A stretch of 64,000 bases of DNA from JAJEFO01 sp022819605 (GTDB taxonomy: Bacteria > Pseudomonadota > Alphaproteobacteria > Rhodobacterales > Rhodobacteraceae): the NCBI GenBank assembly GCA_965221545.1, contig OZ244901.1, forward strand, positions 1,612,001 to 1,676,000, written 5' to 3'. The notes below the pieces were generated by a model, which saw nothing but the letters and a program-made list of their open reading frames with translations, was not told the origin of the DNA and ran no database searches. The position numbers and the translations under genes are program-made. Below, piece after piece: positions 53,468 to 62,141 of this stretch. The stretch's first letter is position 1. Each line of letters opens with the position of its first letter.

Positions 53468-54418
53468 CTAGGCAACGTCCAGGTCGTCCGGTCTATCGTC
53501 CGCAAGCACTTGCAGCAGAATCCCCGCCTGGGCAAGGTCTTTCCTCGCCCTGGCCTGGCCTGCAGCAGACCGGAGACGCCGACGAGACACGATCAGCTTG
53601 TGGACGGCAAATCTCTCCGGGGCCGGAATCCTGACAGGCACGCCGGGACCGTGCAGGACCACCGCCTCGATCTCCTTGTCGATCAGGAAATCGAGGAACC
53701 TGATGAGCTGCGCATCGCCCCTCGGGGCCTTCAGCGGTGTCGGGCCGCTCCTGTCAGGACCGCGCAGGGGCGCCAGGACATCTACGGAAAATGTCTCCTG
53801 TGTTCCCGCCCGGATCGCGTAACGCATGGCCTGACGCGCATTGAACGGTGACGGAACAGCCTCAAACCCGGGATCAGCGGTCCGAAGGACAGTTAGGAGA
53901 CCCGCGTCGATTTCGTCGTCTACGGCTAGGGAGATCGATGGAAACTGGCCTATGTCGACATCGTCGGTGCGTCCGAGTTCGCCCGGCATCCTGAATCCGA
54001 GCATGGGTCCGTAGCACTGGAAGGCGACGGAGCCGACAGCTACGGCTCGTAGGCGGAACGCACCTGCATCAGCAAGCGCAGCCAGCACGTTCCCGCTAAA
54101 TCCATCGGGCGTCGGCAGCCGCGCCGAACGCAAGGCACAGACCAGCTCGATCCGGTCCTTTCGCGCCGCCGCCAGGTTCATCCGCTCCTGTATCCGGCGA
54201 CGAAGATCTTGGGAATCCGGTCCCAGATACTGCGCCGATGGTCGGATCCCCGCCTTTGTCGATGGCTGCCAGTACCAGTATTCCCGGTCTTTTACCTTGC
54301 GGCTGTAGGGCGTTCCTCCCGACCTCATGATTTCCTGGAAGTTTCCAGTCCAGGCCCTGTCGGCCAATTCCGCATGGAGTGTCTGGATCGATTCTGGCAA
54401 CCTCTCGGGAGGGTTCAT
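53468..54418 (-). CDS. Nucleotidyltransferase-fold protein (GSU2403-like)
   Basis: 316 residues. An N-terminal region with SRKVKDREYWYWQPS and YLGPDSQDLRRRI precedes a nucleotidyltransferase core: VAVGSVAFQCYGPMLG (GS motif), then GRTDDVDIGQF (DxD metal-binding pair). The C-terminal half has HKLIVSRRR as in related NTase toxins. This resembles the GSU2403 group and, more distantly, AbiEii-type toxins. No antitoxin partner adjoins it. A 17-bp-arm palindrome starts about 15 bases before its ATG, so it is probably tightly regulated. Confidence 0.72.
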   Translation of the reverse strand: MNPPERLPESIQTLHAELADRAWTGNFQEIMRSGGTPYSRKVKDREYWYWQPSTKAGIRPSAQYLGPDSQDLRRRIQERMNLAAARKDRIELVCALRSARLPTPDGFSGNVLAALADAGAFRLRAVAVGSVAFQCYGPMLGFRMPGELGRTDDVDIGQFPSISLAVDDEIDAGLLTVLRTADPGFEAVPSPFNARQAMRYAIRAGTQETFSVDVLAPLRGPDRSGPTPLKAPRGDAQLIRFLDFLIDKEIEAVVLHGPGVPVRIPAPERFAVHKLIVSRRRLRSAAGQARARKDLAQAGILLQVLADDRPDDLDVA

Positions 54419-54432
54419 GGCATGTGAATTGG

Positions 54433-54475
54433 TGCATTGTTGTAGGCAATTTCACTTTTTGCCTACAACAATGCA
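54433..54475. promoter_or_regulatory. 17-bp-arm perfect palindrome before the nucleotidyltransferase gene
   Basis: TGCATTGTTGTAGGCAA (54433-54449) is perfectly inverted at 54459-54475, with a 9-base AT-rich spacer. It lies immediately upstream of the gene starting at 54418 (minus strand) and overlaps where promoter or leader should be. No T-tract follows on either strand, so it is an operator or RNA switch rather than a terminator. Confidence 0.8.
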
Positions 54476-54541
54476 GGCGTCGAACCGTCAACGGCCTTTC
54501 GCAAGCTGCCAATTTTGCACGGGGCTGCTGCTCGGACTTGC

Positions 54542-54559
54542 CTTGCCGAATTCGGCAAG
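54542..54559. repeat. 18-bp perfect palindrome
   Basis: CTTGCCGAATTCGGCAAG is self-complementary. It lies between the broken vapC-like gene and the nucleotidyltransferase gene. Without a spacer or T-tract it does not look like a terminator; it may be a binding site. Function unknown. Confidence 0.6.
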
Positions 54560-54644
54560 CGGCAGACTCATGCCTTGAACGGATTCGTCGGATCGTCGAA
54601 CAGTCGCGCACCTCGCCGCAATCTCAACAACACGCCTTTCTGCC

Positions 54645-55291
54645 TCAACGTTCTTCGGGACCATTCGTTTTCGGGCGAAATTCGTGCCCATGGGATGACA
54701 CCAGGGTCCGGTCTGGATTTATGCCTTGCCGCAACCAGTGCGCGGCAAAGCTCGGTGTTCCGACAAGGAGATGATGATCTGGCCCCGGAACGACAAACAT
54801 GTCTTCACGATCATATTCCAGCATCTTTTCCCTTCGAAAATCTCGCATGTTGGCCGTAACCAGGATATCGGCCCTTCCTGCGATTGCCGCCAGAAGGACA
54901 TGCCGATCGTCTTCGAATTCGTCGAAGATCCTTCCCACGACATTTCCGTCTGTGCGCGACGCCGTGCCTTTCGCTGCAATCTCCGCTTCCAATCCGGAGG
55001 CGAATGGAACGAAACCGGAGCCTACGACGACGAGTGTTGAGAGGGGCAGCGGTCCTTCCTTGGCGATGTCGTGGAGTAGCCAGGCTGCTTCCGAGGTGCC
55101 AGAGCGGTTGTAGCCGAAGTGTCTTTGCAGAACGCTTTCGCACTGCTCGATCATCGCGGCCGAGATGATCAGTTGCATTGCGCCGCCCGGAAACCTGCCT
55201 GTTGTTGCAAAGCTGACCAGGTCTGAACGGCCGCCGGACGCAGACTTTGCGCCAAGCGTCGTGGATTCGCAAAGAAGACGTTGATGTCCAG
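54645..55291 (-). pseudogene. PIN-domain (VapC-like) toxin, frameshifted
   Basis: Most of the PIN domain reads in one frame: MQLIISAAMIEQCESVLQRHF, then DRHVLLAAIAGRADILVTANMRDF with the acidic residues. The expected N-terminus LDINVFFANPRRLAQSLRP, carrying the first catalytic aspartate, lies directly upstream in the next frame and ends at a TGA after AAQCN. Loss of one base near AGACCTGG (about 55224) accounts for this. The N-terminal frame begins with CTG, not ATG, right after a stop. The toxin is most likely dead. Confidence 0.75.
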
Positions 55292-55305
55292 TCAGAGCCT
55301 GGATG

Positions 55306-55665
55306 CTACGTCGCGCACAGGCGAGCCGCTTCTGCTTCGATGTCCTCTTCGGAACAGAGGTCAGAGGTCGTCCCGTCACTCCCATCGGCTTCGCGGATCC
55401 GGCCTAGGTTCCGTTCCTCCAGGATGGCTTGGTAGGCAAGAATGGTGGCACGGCTGACGAATTTGGCCAGAAGGTCACGCTCCGCCTGCGTGACTGATCC
55501 GTCCATCGTGATCGCCGCCCGCCTTGCAGGAGGGGACATCGAAAGGAGACTTCTTGCGCCCGTGCTTACGACCCGGGACGGGGCGTGTCCCTCTGCCTTG
55601 CTCACACCTTCAAGCAGGGATGCCAGATCGTCGTCGAAGTGTGATGAAACAGTCTTACCAAGCAT
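55306..55665 (-). CDS. Antitoxin of the broken VapC-like toxin
   Basis: 119 residues from ATG 55665. The N-terminal part (KTVSSHFDDDLASLLEGVSKAEGHAPSRVVSTGARSLLSMSPPARRA) resembles a ribbon-helix-helix DNA-binding domain, and an acidic C-terminal tail (CSEEDIEAEAARL) would bind toxin. It lies 14 bases upstream of the PIN gene, as in vapBC operons. The frame is intact even though the toxin is not. No exact family is recognised. Confidence 0.62.
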   Translation of the reverse strand: MLGKTVSSHFDDDLASLLEGVSKAEGHAPSRVVSTGARSLLSMSPPARRAAITMDGSVTQAERDLLAKFVSRATILAYQAILEERNLGRIREADGSDGTTSDLCSEEDIEAEAARLCAT

Positions 55666-56154
55666 GTCGGCAATCTCCTGCAGAAACAAAAGTCGGTTTG
55701 GATGCCGGAGTAGAGACCGTTTTGAACCGGTCGCAAGGCTCGAAGGCAATCCAAATGCTGGGAGCAACGCTGACGACTTTCGAATGCAGCGGCGGCACAA
55801 CTTGTGCATTCCTTCGAACCTCGGTCACCGTTCTTGTCTCCTCATGCACCATAGTGATGAACGACGTGGGTCACTCAATGCGGTTGCGGCGCGCCAGCAC
55901 AGCGCGTTCGGACTCTCGGAACTCTCCCGGGCCTCAATCGGAGCGGACGACTTGACAGGTCTGATTGTCCGTCTGTGTCGGTCGTGACTTTGCCGGGGCA
56001 GCGGTATCACGCATCAGGGCATGTCGTCGCCGATGAAGACTCCTCGGCATCTGTGGTTCCAAATAATGGCGGAATCGCTCGGGCGCACTGACACTTCAGG
56101 AAGGGTCGCAGCGAAGTTGGCCGAGACCAAGCGGTCACAATAATGCGCCGAAGG
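55666..56154. other. Gene-free interval between antitoxin and aldolase gene
   Basis: 489 bases in which no gene can be supported. Short open frames on both strands lack starts and motifs. It should contain the promoter of the vapBC-like pair (minus strand, right of 55665) and the 3' end region of the aldolase gene. Marks the right border of the accessory island. Confidence 0.4.
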
Positions 56155-57039
56155 TCAGGAAATCGAGGCCTCGTAGATCGACGAGATCGTCTCAGCCAGA
56201 GTAGTATTAAAATCATCGTCTGACTGGGAATCGGACAGCCCTTCGGCCAGGGCACGACTGAAACTCGCGATCATTCCGGAATTTTCCGCAAGGCGTTGGT
56301 TCGCTTCCTCCCTGGAATAGCCGCCCGACAGCGCGACCACGCGCATGCAGTTCGGGTGCGCGATGCAGGGCGCGTAGAAGTCGTTCTCGCTGGGCAGCGA
56401 CAGCTTCAGCATGACCTCCTGATCGAGCGCATCAAGACCCTTCATTATCTCGTCGCGCAGGATTTCCTCGGCAGCGGCCTTGTCCTCGATCGTGATGGTG
56501 ACTTCCGGCTCGATGATCGGGACCAGCCCGTGACCGAGAATCCGGCGACCGACCTCAAACTGCTGCGCCGCGATGGCCTCGATACCGCCTGGACTTGCCG
56601 AATTTATCACGGAGCGCATCTTCGTGCCGAAGATTCCCTTTGCATTGGCACGCGAGAGGAGGCCGTCAAGATCACCCATGTCCTTCATGAGCTGAACGCC
56701 ATCAACCTCGTTCTCGAGCCCCTGGTCGCACTTGAGAAAAGGCACCACGCGCTTCGTTTCCCAGAGGTACGTGGCCGCGGGAGTGCCGTCAAAATCCCGG
56801 TCCATTGTTTGCTCGAACAGGATGGCGCCGATGACCCTGTCGCCCGAAAAAGCAGATGCGCGCACGATGCGCGACCGCATCTCGTGGATCAGGTCAAACA
56901 TCTCGTCTTCGGAACCGAATCGATCGGCTTCGATGCCGTAGAGGCGAAGCGCCTTGGGCGTCGACCCGCCGGACTGGTCAAGCGCCGCAACAAAGCCCTT
57001 GCCGTTCCGCATCTGCTCAGACTGTGTCACTTCAGGCAT
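56155..57039 (-). CDS. Class I fructose-bisphosphate aldolase
   Basis: 294-residue Schiff-base aldolase. It begins GKGFVAALDQSGGSTPKAL, has GAILFEQTMDRDFDG, and the Schiff-base lysine region is EVMLKLSLPSENDFY, followed by VVALSGGYSREEAN. It cleaves fructose-1,6-bisphosphate in glycolysis or works in reverse. Downstream of pgk on the same strand after an 84-base gap, so probably co-transcribed; the order is typical of Rhodobacterales. Confidence 0.94.
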   Translation of the reverse strand: MPEVTQSEQMRNGKGFVAALDQSGGSTPKALRLYGIEADRFGSEDEMFDLIHEMRSRIVRASAFSGDRVIGAILFEQTMDRDFDGTPAATYLWETKRVVPFLKCDQGLENEVDGVQLMKDMGDLDGLLSRANAKGIFGTKMRSVINSASPGGIEAIAAQQFEVGRRILGHGLVPIIEPEVTITIEDKAAAEEILRDEIMKGLDALDQEVMLKLSLPSENDFYAPCIAHPNCMRVVALSGGYSREEANQRLAENSGMIASFSRALAEGLSDSQSDDDFNTTLAETISSIYEASIS

Positions 57040-57123
57040 CGGATCCCCCGTTCTTATGGCATTGCGCCCCTCTTAGGGCCGTCTTCCGGCGAGTCAATGG
57101 CGCGCAAGCGGACCCGGTCCGAT

Positions 57124-58317
57124 TCAACCCTGTTCAAGGGCGGCCACTCCCGGCAACGTCTTGCCTTCCATCCATTCGAGGAACGCGCCGCCTGCGGTCG
57201 AGACGTAGGAAAAGTCGTCCATGACCCCGGCCTTGTTCAATGCCGCCACCGTGTCGCCGCCGCCAGCGACCGAACTCAGCCTGCCTGATTGCGTCAACTC
57301 GGCGACCTTGCGGGCGGCGGCAACCGTGGCCGCTCCAAACGGGTCGGTCTCGAAGACGCCAAGCGGGCCGTTCCAGATGACGGTCCTTGCGGATGCGAAT
57401 GCATCGTTGATCTGCGCAACGGTTCGAGGTCCCACGTCAAGGATCATGAAGTCCGGCGGGCAGGCGTCTGCATCTACCGTGACCGCCTCGATGCCGGCTG
57501 CAAGCTCCGTCGCACAGACGATGTCCGTTGGCAGGAGGATCTCGCAGGCGACTTCTTCGGCCCTGGCCATGATGCCGTGGGCGATTCCGGCCATCTCGTG
57601 CTCGGCCAGCGACTTGCCGACATCGACGCCCTTTGCCACCAGAAAAGTGTTGGCCATGCCGCCCCCGATCACGACCGTGTTCACCTTGCGGACGAGGTTC
57701 TCGAGCAATTCGAGCTTCGTCGAGACCTTCGCGCCCCCCACGACGGCAACGAGCGGCCGGTCGGGGTCGGCCAGGGCGGATTCCAGCGCGTTCAGTTCCG
57801 CTTCCATCAAGCGCCCGGCCGCGGACGGCAGGAGCCGAGCCAGGCCTTCGGTCGAGGCGTGGGCCCTGTGTGCGGCCGAGAACGCGTCATTGACGAAGGC
57901 GTCGCCAAGCTTGGCAAGCGCGGTCGCGAACTGCGGGTCGTTGGCTTCCTCTCCCGCGTGAAACCGCGTGTTCTCCAGCATGAGCACGTCGCCGCTGCCC
58001 AGCCCTGCGACCGCTGACTCCGCGAGGCCGGCGACGCAGTCTTCCGCAAACGTCACGGGCAGGCCAAGCACGCGTGCGACGTCTTCCCGGATCTGACCGA
58101 GAGACATTTCGGGCACGCGCCGGCCCTTTGGGCGCGCAAAGTGGGCCAGGAGGACGGGCTTGCCGCCCTTGGCGAGAATGTCGCGGACCGTCGGCGCGAT
58201 GCGTTCGATCCGGGTCGCATCGGTCACCGATCCGTTCTTGACGGGAACGTTCAGGTCCACGCGTGTCAGAACGACCTTGCCGGCAAGGTCAATGTTGTCC
58301 AGCGTCTTCCAAGCCAT
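57124..58317 (-). CDS. pgk: Phosphoglycerate kinase
   Basis: 397-residue glycolytic kinase transferring phosphate from 1,3-bisphosphoglycerate to ADP. It opens with VVLTRVDLNVPVKNG. LENTRFHAGEEANDP is the substrate-site block, GGAKVSTKLELLENLV follows, and GGGDTVAALNKAG is the C-terminal nucleotide motif. ATG 58317 begins the family consensus MAWKTLDN; upstream in-frame codons are unconserved. Confidence 0.96.
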   Translation of the reverse strand: MAWKTLDNIDLAGKVVLTRVDLNVPVKNGSVTDATRIERIAPTVRDILAKGGKPVLLAHFARPKGRRVPEMSLGQIREDVARVLGLPVTFAEDCVAGLAESAVAGLGSGDVLMLENTRFHAGEEANDPQFATALAKLGDAFVNDAFSAAHRAHASTEGLARLLPSAAGRLMEAELNALESALADPDRPLVAVVGGAKVSTKLELLENLVRKVNTVVIGGGMANTFLVAKGVDVGKSLAEHEMAGIAHGIMARAEEVACEILLPTDIVCATELAAGIEAVTVDADACPPDFMILDVGPRTVAQINDAFASARTVIWNGPLGVFETDPFGAATVAAARKVAELTQSGRLSSVAGGGDTVAALNKAGVMDDFSYVSTAGGAFLEWMEGKTLPGVAALEQG

Positions 58318-58808
58318 GCCGTGTCTCCGGGGTGCAACTTTGCCGCCCTGAGTAACCGCCCACTTTCCGACGTCAACCGGACTTGCCGTCGCAAGCGGAA
58401 TCTCCTTGTTGCAGGGCGACCGTGCTTGGACAGGCCAGCTTTGGCGTCCGCATGCCTGCGTGATTTCCAGTCGAATTGCAGCGTCCTGAATCACGGAGCG
58501 GACAGGAGAGTCCGGGACTGCGGACACGGCTGCGAAGGAAGGGAAGACCGCCGGACCGGCTACGCGAACGGGCGCGAACTCAAGGAAGTGCCGATGATCG
58601 CGATTTCTGCTGTGTCTCGTGATGGCCGAACTTGGCCTTCGCGTTTCGGCTTGCCTCGTTGATGGCGAAATCCGCCTGGCACGTCGGAATCCGCTCTTGA
58701 AGGCAAGAGTGTTCCTGAAACGCCCAATCTGCGTCGCAAACTGGAAAGACATGTCGGACTCCGTTCATCTACGGGCGAGTTCAGGCACGTCCAGGGGAGC
58801 TGTTGGCG
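58318..58808. other. Gene-free interval between pgk and DMT transporter
   Basis: 491 bases holding the divergent promoters of pgk and the DMT gene. Small open frames here have no recognisable products. No terminators or repeats stand out. Confidence 0.4.
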
Positions 58809-59765
58809 ATGTCCGATCGGTCAAAGGAAATCAGCATCTCCTGCGCGATCCTCGCGTCCGTCGCCTTTTCCCTCAATGACGCCTCGGTGAAATGGCTCAG
58901 CGGCGACTATCCCTTGCACCAGTTGATCCTGATGCGATCAATTGTCGCGCTGTCGATCACGCTTGCAATCGTGGTGCCGCTGGAAGGCGGCTGGTCGAGA
59001 CTTCGGACAAGGCGACCCATGATGCACGTTCTCAGGGGATTTTGCGTGGTGCTGGCCAACCTTGCCTTTTTCAGTGGAATCGCGGTTATCCCGCTGGCCG
59101 AGGCAACGGCCGTGTTCTTCGTGGCGCCGCTTCTTGTCACGGGTTTTTCGGCTCTGTTTCTGAAAGAGCGGGTCGGCGCCAGGCGCTGGTCGGCGCTGGC
59201 GGTCGGATTCATCGGGGTGCTGGTGATCGTGCAGCCCGGTGCCGTGGAGTTCCGCTGGGCCGTGCTGCTGCCGATTGCGGCCGCAATCGGCTATGCCGCG
59301 TTGCACACGATGACCCGAAACATGGGCCTGACGGAACGTGCCTCGACCATGGCGCTCTACATCCAGCTGACCTTCATCGCCGTGTGCACGGTGATGGGCC
59401 TGGTCTTTGGCAACGGTCGATTTGCGGGGACAGGAAACCCTGCAATCGACTTTCTGTTGCGGGAGTGGACATGGCCGCCAACGGAGGACCTGGCCGTCAT
59501 CGTCGGTCTGGGCGTGTGCAGCGCCGCAGGCGGCTACCTGATCTCACAGGCATACCGGATGGGCGAGGCCGGGTTGGTAGCGCCATTCGAATATGGCACG
59601 CTGGTCCTGGCAATCATCTGGGGCTACCTCATATGGAACGAACTTCCGGGGATGCTGTCCGCGCTGGGAATCCTCCTCATTCTCGGGTCAGGCATCTTCG
59701 TGGCCATTCGTGAGACAAAATTCGGGGCCTTGCCGGGAGCCAAGCGGATTTCGGGGCGCCGTTAA
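58809..59765 (+). CDS. DMT-family (EamA) transporter
   Basis: 318-residue inner-membrane exporter with ten hydrophobic segments in two EamA repeats. The repeat ends are LAEATAVFFVAPLLVTGFSALFLKERVGARRW and the second-half GLVAPFEYGTLVLAIIWGYLIWNELP. The substrate is unknown; amino acids, purines or other metabolites are typical. ATG 58809 is chosen; TTG 58803 is also in frame. Transcribed with the following cyclophilins, perhaps independently. Confidence 0.88.
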   Translation: MSDRSKEISISCAILASVAFSLNDASVKWLSGDYPLHQLILMRSIVALSITLAIVVPLEGGWSRLRTRRPMMHVLRGFCVVLANLAFFSGIAVIPLAEATAVFFVAPLLVTGFSALFLKERVGARRWSALAVGFIGVLVIVQPGAVEFRWAVLLPIAAAIGYAALHTMTRNMGLTERASTMALYIQLTFIAVCTVMGLVFGNGRFAGTGNPAIDFLLREWTWPPTEDLAVIVGLGVCSAAGGYLISQAYRMGEAGLVAPFEYGTLVLAIIWGYLIWNELPGMLSALGILLILGSGIFVAIRETKFGALPGAKRISGRR

Positions 59766-59919
59766 CTGCCAATGGTTCCAGGAAGATCAACGCTGGCCGG
59801 GACTTCGGGTTGCAGTCTGGCCGGAAGGCTGCGCCCGGCCCGAGCCATTTGTCGCGGGCTTTTCCTTTTGGCCCACGCAGACTAGTGTCCGCGCGATTCC
59901 TGGACGAACGGAGGGTTCA

Positions 59920-60426
59920 TTGGCAGATTTTGAGGATCCCGAAAACACGATCCTGATCGAGTTGAAGCTGGGAACGGTCGCAATCCGGCTGATGCCGGAT
60001 GTCGCGCCGGCTCATTCGGAACGGATGAAGGAACTGGCGCGCCAAGGCGCCTATGACGGCGTGATCTTCCACAGGGTGATCGACGGCTTCATGGCGCAGA
60101 CCGGCGATGTCGAGCACGGATGCCACGGCGACGGCCTGGATCTGCGGAAGGCGGGCACGGGCGGATCGAGCCTGCCGGACCTGCCCGCCGAATTCAGCCG
60201 CATTCCCCATGATCGGGGCACGCTTGGTGCGGCGCGAAGCCAGAACCCGAACTCGGCCAACAGCCAGTTCTTCATCAATTTCAGCGACAACCACTTTCTC
60301 GATGGCCAGTACACCGTCTATGGCCGCGTGATCGAGGGCATGGAATTCGTGGATGCGATTCCCCGGGGCGAGCCTCCGGCGAAGCCGGACCGAATGATCA
60401 GCGTGAAGGTGGCCGCCGATGCTTAG
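59920..60426 (+). CDS. ppiB: Peptidyl-prolyl cis-trans isomerase, cytoplasmic cyclophilin
   Basis: 168-residue cyclophilin. Active-site blocks are YDGVIFHRVIDGFMAQTGD, SQNPNSANSQFFINFSDNHFLDGQYTVYGRVIEGM. No signal peptide, so cytoplasmic. The start is a TTG at 59920 (LADFEDPENTILIEL), supported by GGAGGG at 59910-59915; no ATG or GTG suits. It overlaps the next cyclophilin by eight bases. Confidence 0.92.
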   Translation: MADFEDPENTILIELKLGTVAIRLMPDVAPAHSERMKELARQGAYDGVIFHRVIDGFMAQTGDVEHGCHGDGLDLRKAGTGGSSLPDLPAEFSRIPHDRGTLGAARSQNPNSANSQFFINFSDNHFLDGQYTVYGRVIEGMEFVDAIPRGEPPAKPDRMISVKVAADA

Positions 60427-60982
60427 GCTCCTGCTTGCCGCCGCGATTTCGGTCTCTCCCTCCCTTGCCGCGGGTGACGGGCCTGGACCCAATCTCGTCA
60501 TAGACATCGAGGGCGAGGCGAATGGCCGCGTCGTCATCGACCTGTTCGAGGACGTGGCGCCTGCCCATGCGGAGCAAATTGCAGCGCTCGCGGAATCGGG
60601 TGCCTATGACGGCGTGTTCTTTCACCGCGTGATCGACGGATTCATGGCGCAGACCGGGGACGTGGAGTTCGCCAGATCCGAAGGGGACATGCGCCGGGCC
60701 GGCACAGGCGGTTCGAGCAGGCCCGATCTTCCGGCGGAATTCAGCGACATTCCGTTTGATCGCGGAATTGTCGGAATGGCGCGTGCCCAAGATCCCAATT
60801 CGGCCAACAGCCAGTTCTTCATCATGTTTCGGGACGGCCATTTCCTCAACGGCCAATACACGGTTGTCGGTCGCGTCATTGAAGGCATGGACGTGGTTGA
60901 CGCCATCAAGCGCGGCACTGGACCTAACGGTGCCGTGACGGGTGTCCCGGATGTCATGCTTGACGTATCGATCGAGCGCTAG
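60419..60982 (+). CDS. ppiA: Peptidyl-prolyl cis-trans isomerase, periplasmic cyclophilin
   Basis: 187-residue cyclophilin with a signal peptide (MLRLLLAAAISVSPSLAAGD). The catalytic blocks YDGVFFHRVIDGFMAQTGD and DPNSANSQFFIMFRDGHFLNGQYTVVGRV match the preceding gene closely, pointing to a tandem duplication with one copy exported. It starts inside the end of the preceding gene. Confidence 0.92.
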   Translation: MLRLLLAAAISVSPSLAAGDGPGPNLVIDIEGEANGRVVIDLFEDVAPAHAEQIAALAESGAYDGVFFHRVIDGFMAQTGDVEFARSEGDMRRAGTGGSSRPDLPAEFSDIPFDRGIVGMARAQDPNSANSQFFIMFRDGHFLNGQYTVVGRVIEGMDVVDAIKRGTGPNGAVTGVPDVMLDVSIER

Positions 60983-61073
60983 CTTCAGGCGAGGGGTTGC
61001 GGCCTTGCGGTTCCGTGCCGCCCGGGACGCGCATTGTCACGCCGCTGCCTGTGCATGTGCGCGCGGCCGGTAG

Positions 61074-61958
61074 ATGCGGCACGGCACATCCGGTACTTGG
61101 GCGATCCTGCTGACCGTCATTGCCATGGCGTGCTTTGCGGTCGTTGACGCACTCGTCAAGCTTGTCATCGAATCCCAGGGCTCCGGACAGGTCATCTTCA
61201 TCAGTTCGCTGGCAACATTCGGCCTGTTCTGGATTGCAATGTGGCGGTCCCGTGAGCGGCTCTGGGTGACCGATGCCCTCAACCCTGCGCTCCTGGTTCG
61301 GACCGCGGGCGAGGTCGTGGGGAGCATCGGCATCGTCGTGGCGCTAGGCCTGGCGCCGCTTTCCTCCGTGAGCGCGCTTGCGCAAGCTCAGCCACTCGCG
61401 GTTGTCTTGGGCGCGGCACTTTTTCTCAAGGAGGACGTCGGATGGCGCCGCTGGGCGGCGGTCGTGCTGGCGTTAATCGGTGTCCTGATGATTCTTCGCC
61501 CGGGCTTCAGTGCATTTGACCCAAACCTCCTTTGGGTTCTCGTCTACGTCTTTGGTCTTGCGGCACGCGACCTTGCAAGCCGTCGATTGCCGACAAGGAT
61601 CTCGACATCGTTCGCCGTGGCCTGGTCCATGGCTCCGATGGCGCTCGCGGGGGCGCTCATGATGCACTTTCAGGGAGGCTGGCAGCCAGTGAGCGTTGAG
61701 ACAGCAGGCTGGTATCTTGGCATGATCCTGGCGATCGCGGCAGCGTTGTGGACGCTGACCACGGCGCTGCGGACCGCAGACGTTTCGTCCGTGGCGCCGT
61801 TTCGATATTCGCGGATATTGTTCGCGCTCATCATTGCATACCTTGTATTCGGCGAAATCCCCGACCTGATGACTTGGGCTGGTGTCACGCTGATCGTCGG
61901 TTCGGGCCTTTATGCCTTCTGGCGCGAGCGTCGAGTCGCGGAGGCCGGACAGAACTGA
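61074..61958 (+). CDS. DMT-family (EamA) transporter
   Basis: 294-residue membrane protein with about ten hydrophobic segments and two EamA repeats (first repeat end: SALAQAQPLAVVLGAALFLKEDVGWRRWAAV; second: SSVAPFRYSRILFALIIAYLVFGEIP). Related in design to the transporter at 58.8 kb but not a close copy. Substrate unknown. Lies between ppiA and eno on the same strand. Confidence 0.87.
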   Translation: MRHGTSGTWAILLTVIAMACFAVVDALVKLVIESQGSGQVIFISSLATFGLFWIAMWRSRERLWVTDALNPALLVRTAGEVVGSIGIVVALGLAPLSSVSALAQAQPLAVVLGAALFLKEDVGWRRWAAVVLALIGVLMILRPGFSAFDPNLLWVLVYVFGLAARDLASRRLPTRISTSFAVAWSMAPMALAGALMMHFQGGWQPVSVETAGWYLGMILAIAAALWTLTTALRTADVSSVAPFRYSRILFALIIAYLVFGEIPDLMTWAGVTLIVGSGLYAFWRERRVAEAGQN

Positions 61959-62141
61959 CAGACGTGACGGAACGTGCCGGTGCCGACAGCCATGCGCTGG
62001 AGTCATTTGCGTGGTGATGGCTGGGGGATGACTGCCGCGCGAGGGGGTGACGACCGTGTTGCGGGCGTGCGCGCCTGCCCGGCATTTCCATTGTCGCGCA
62101 CGACTGCTATGGACCCCGCGAGTTGTTCAAGGGAGCTTGGG

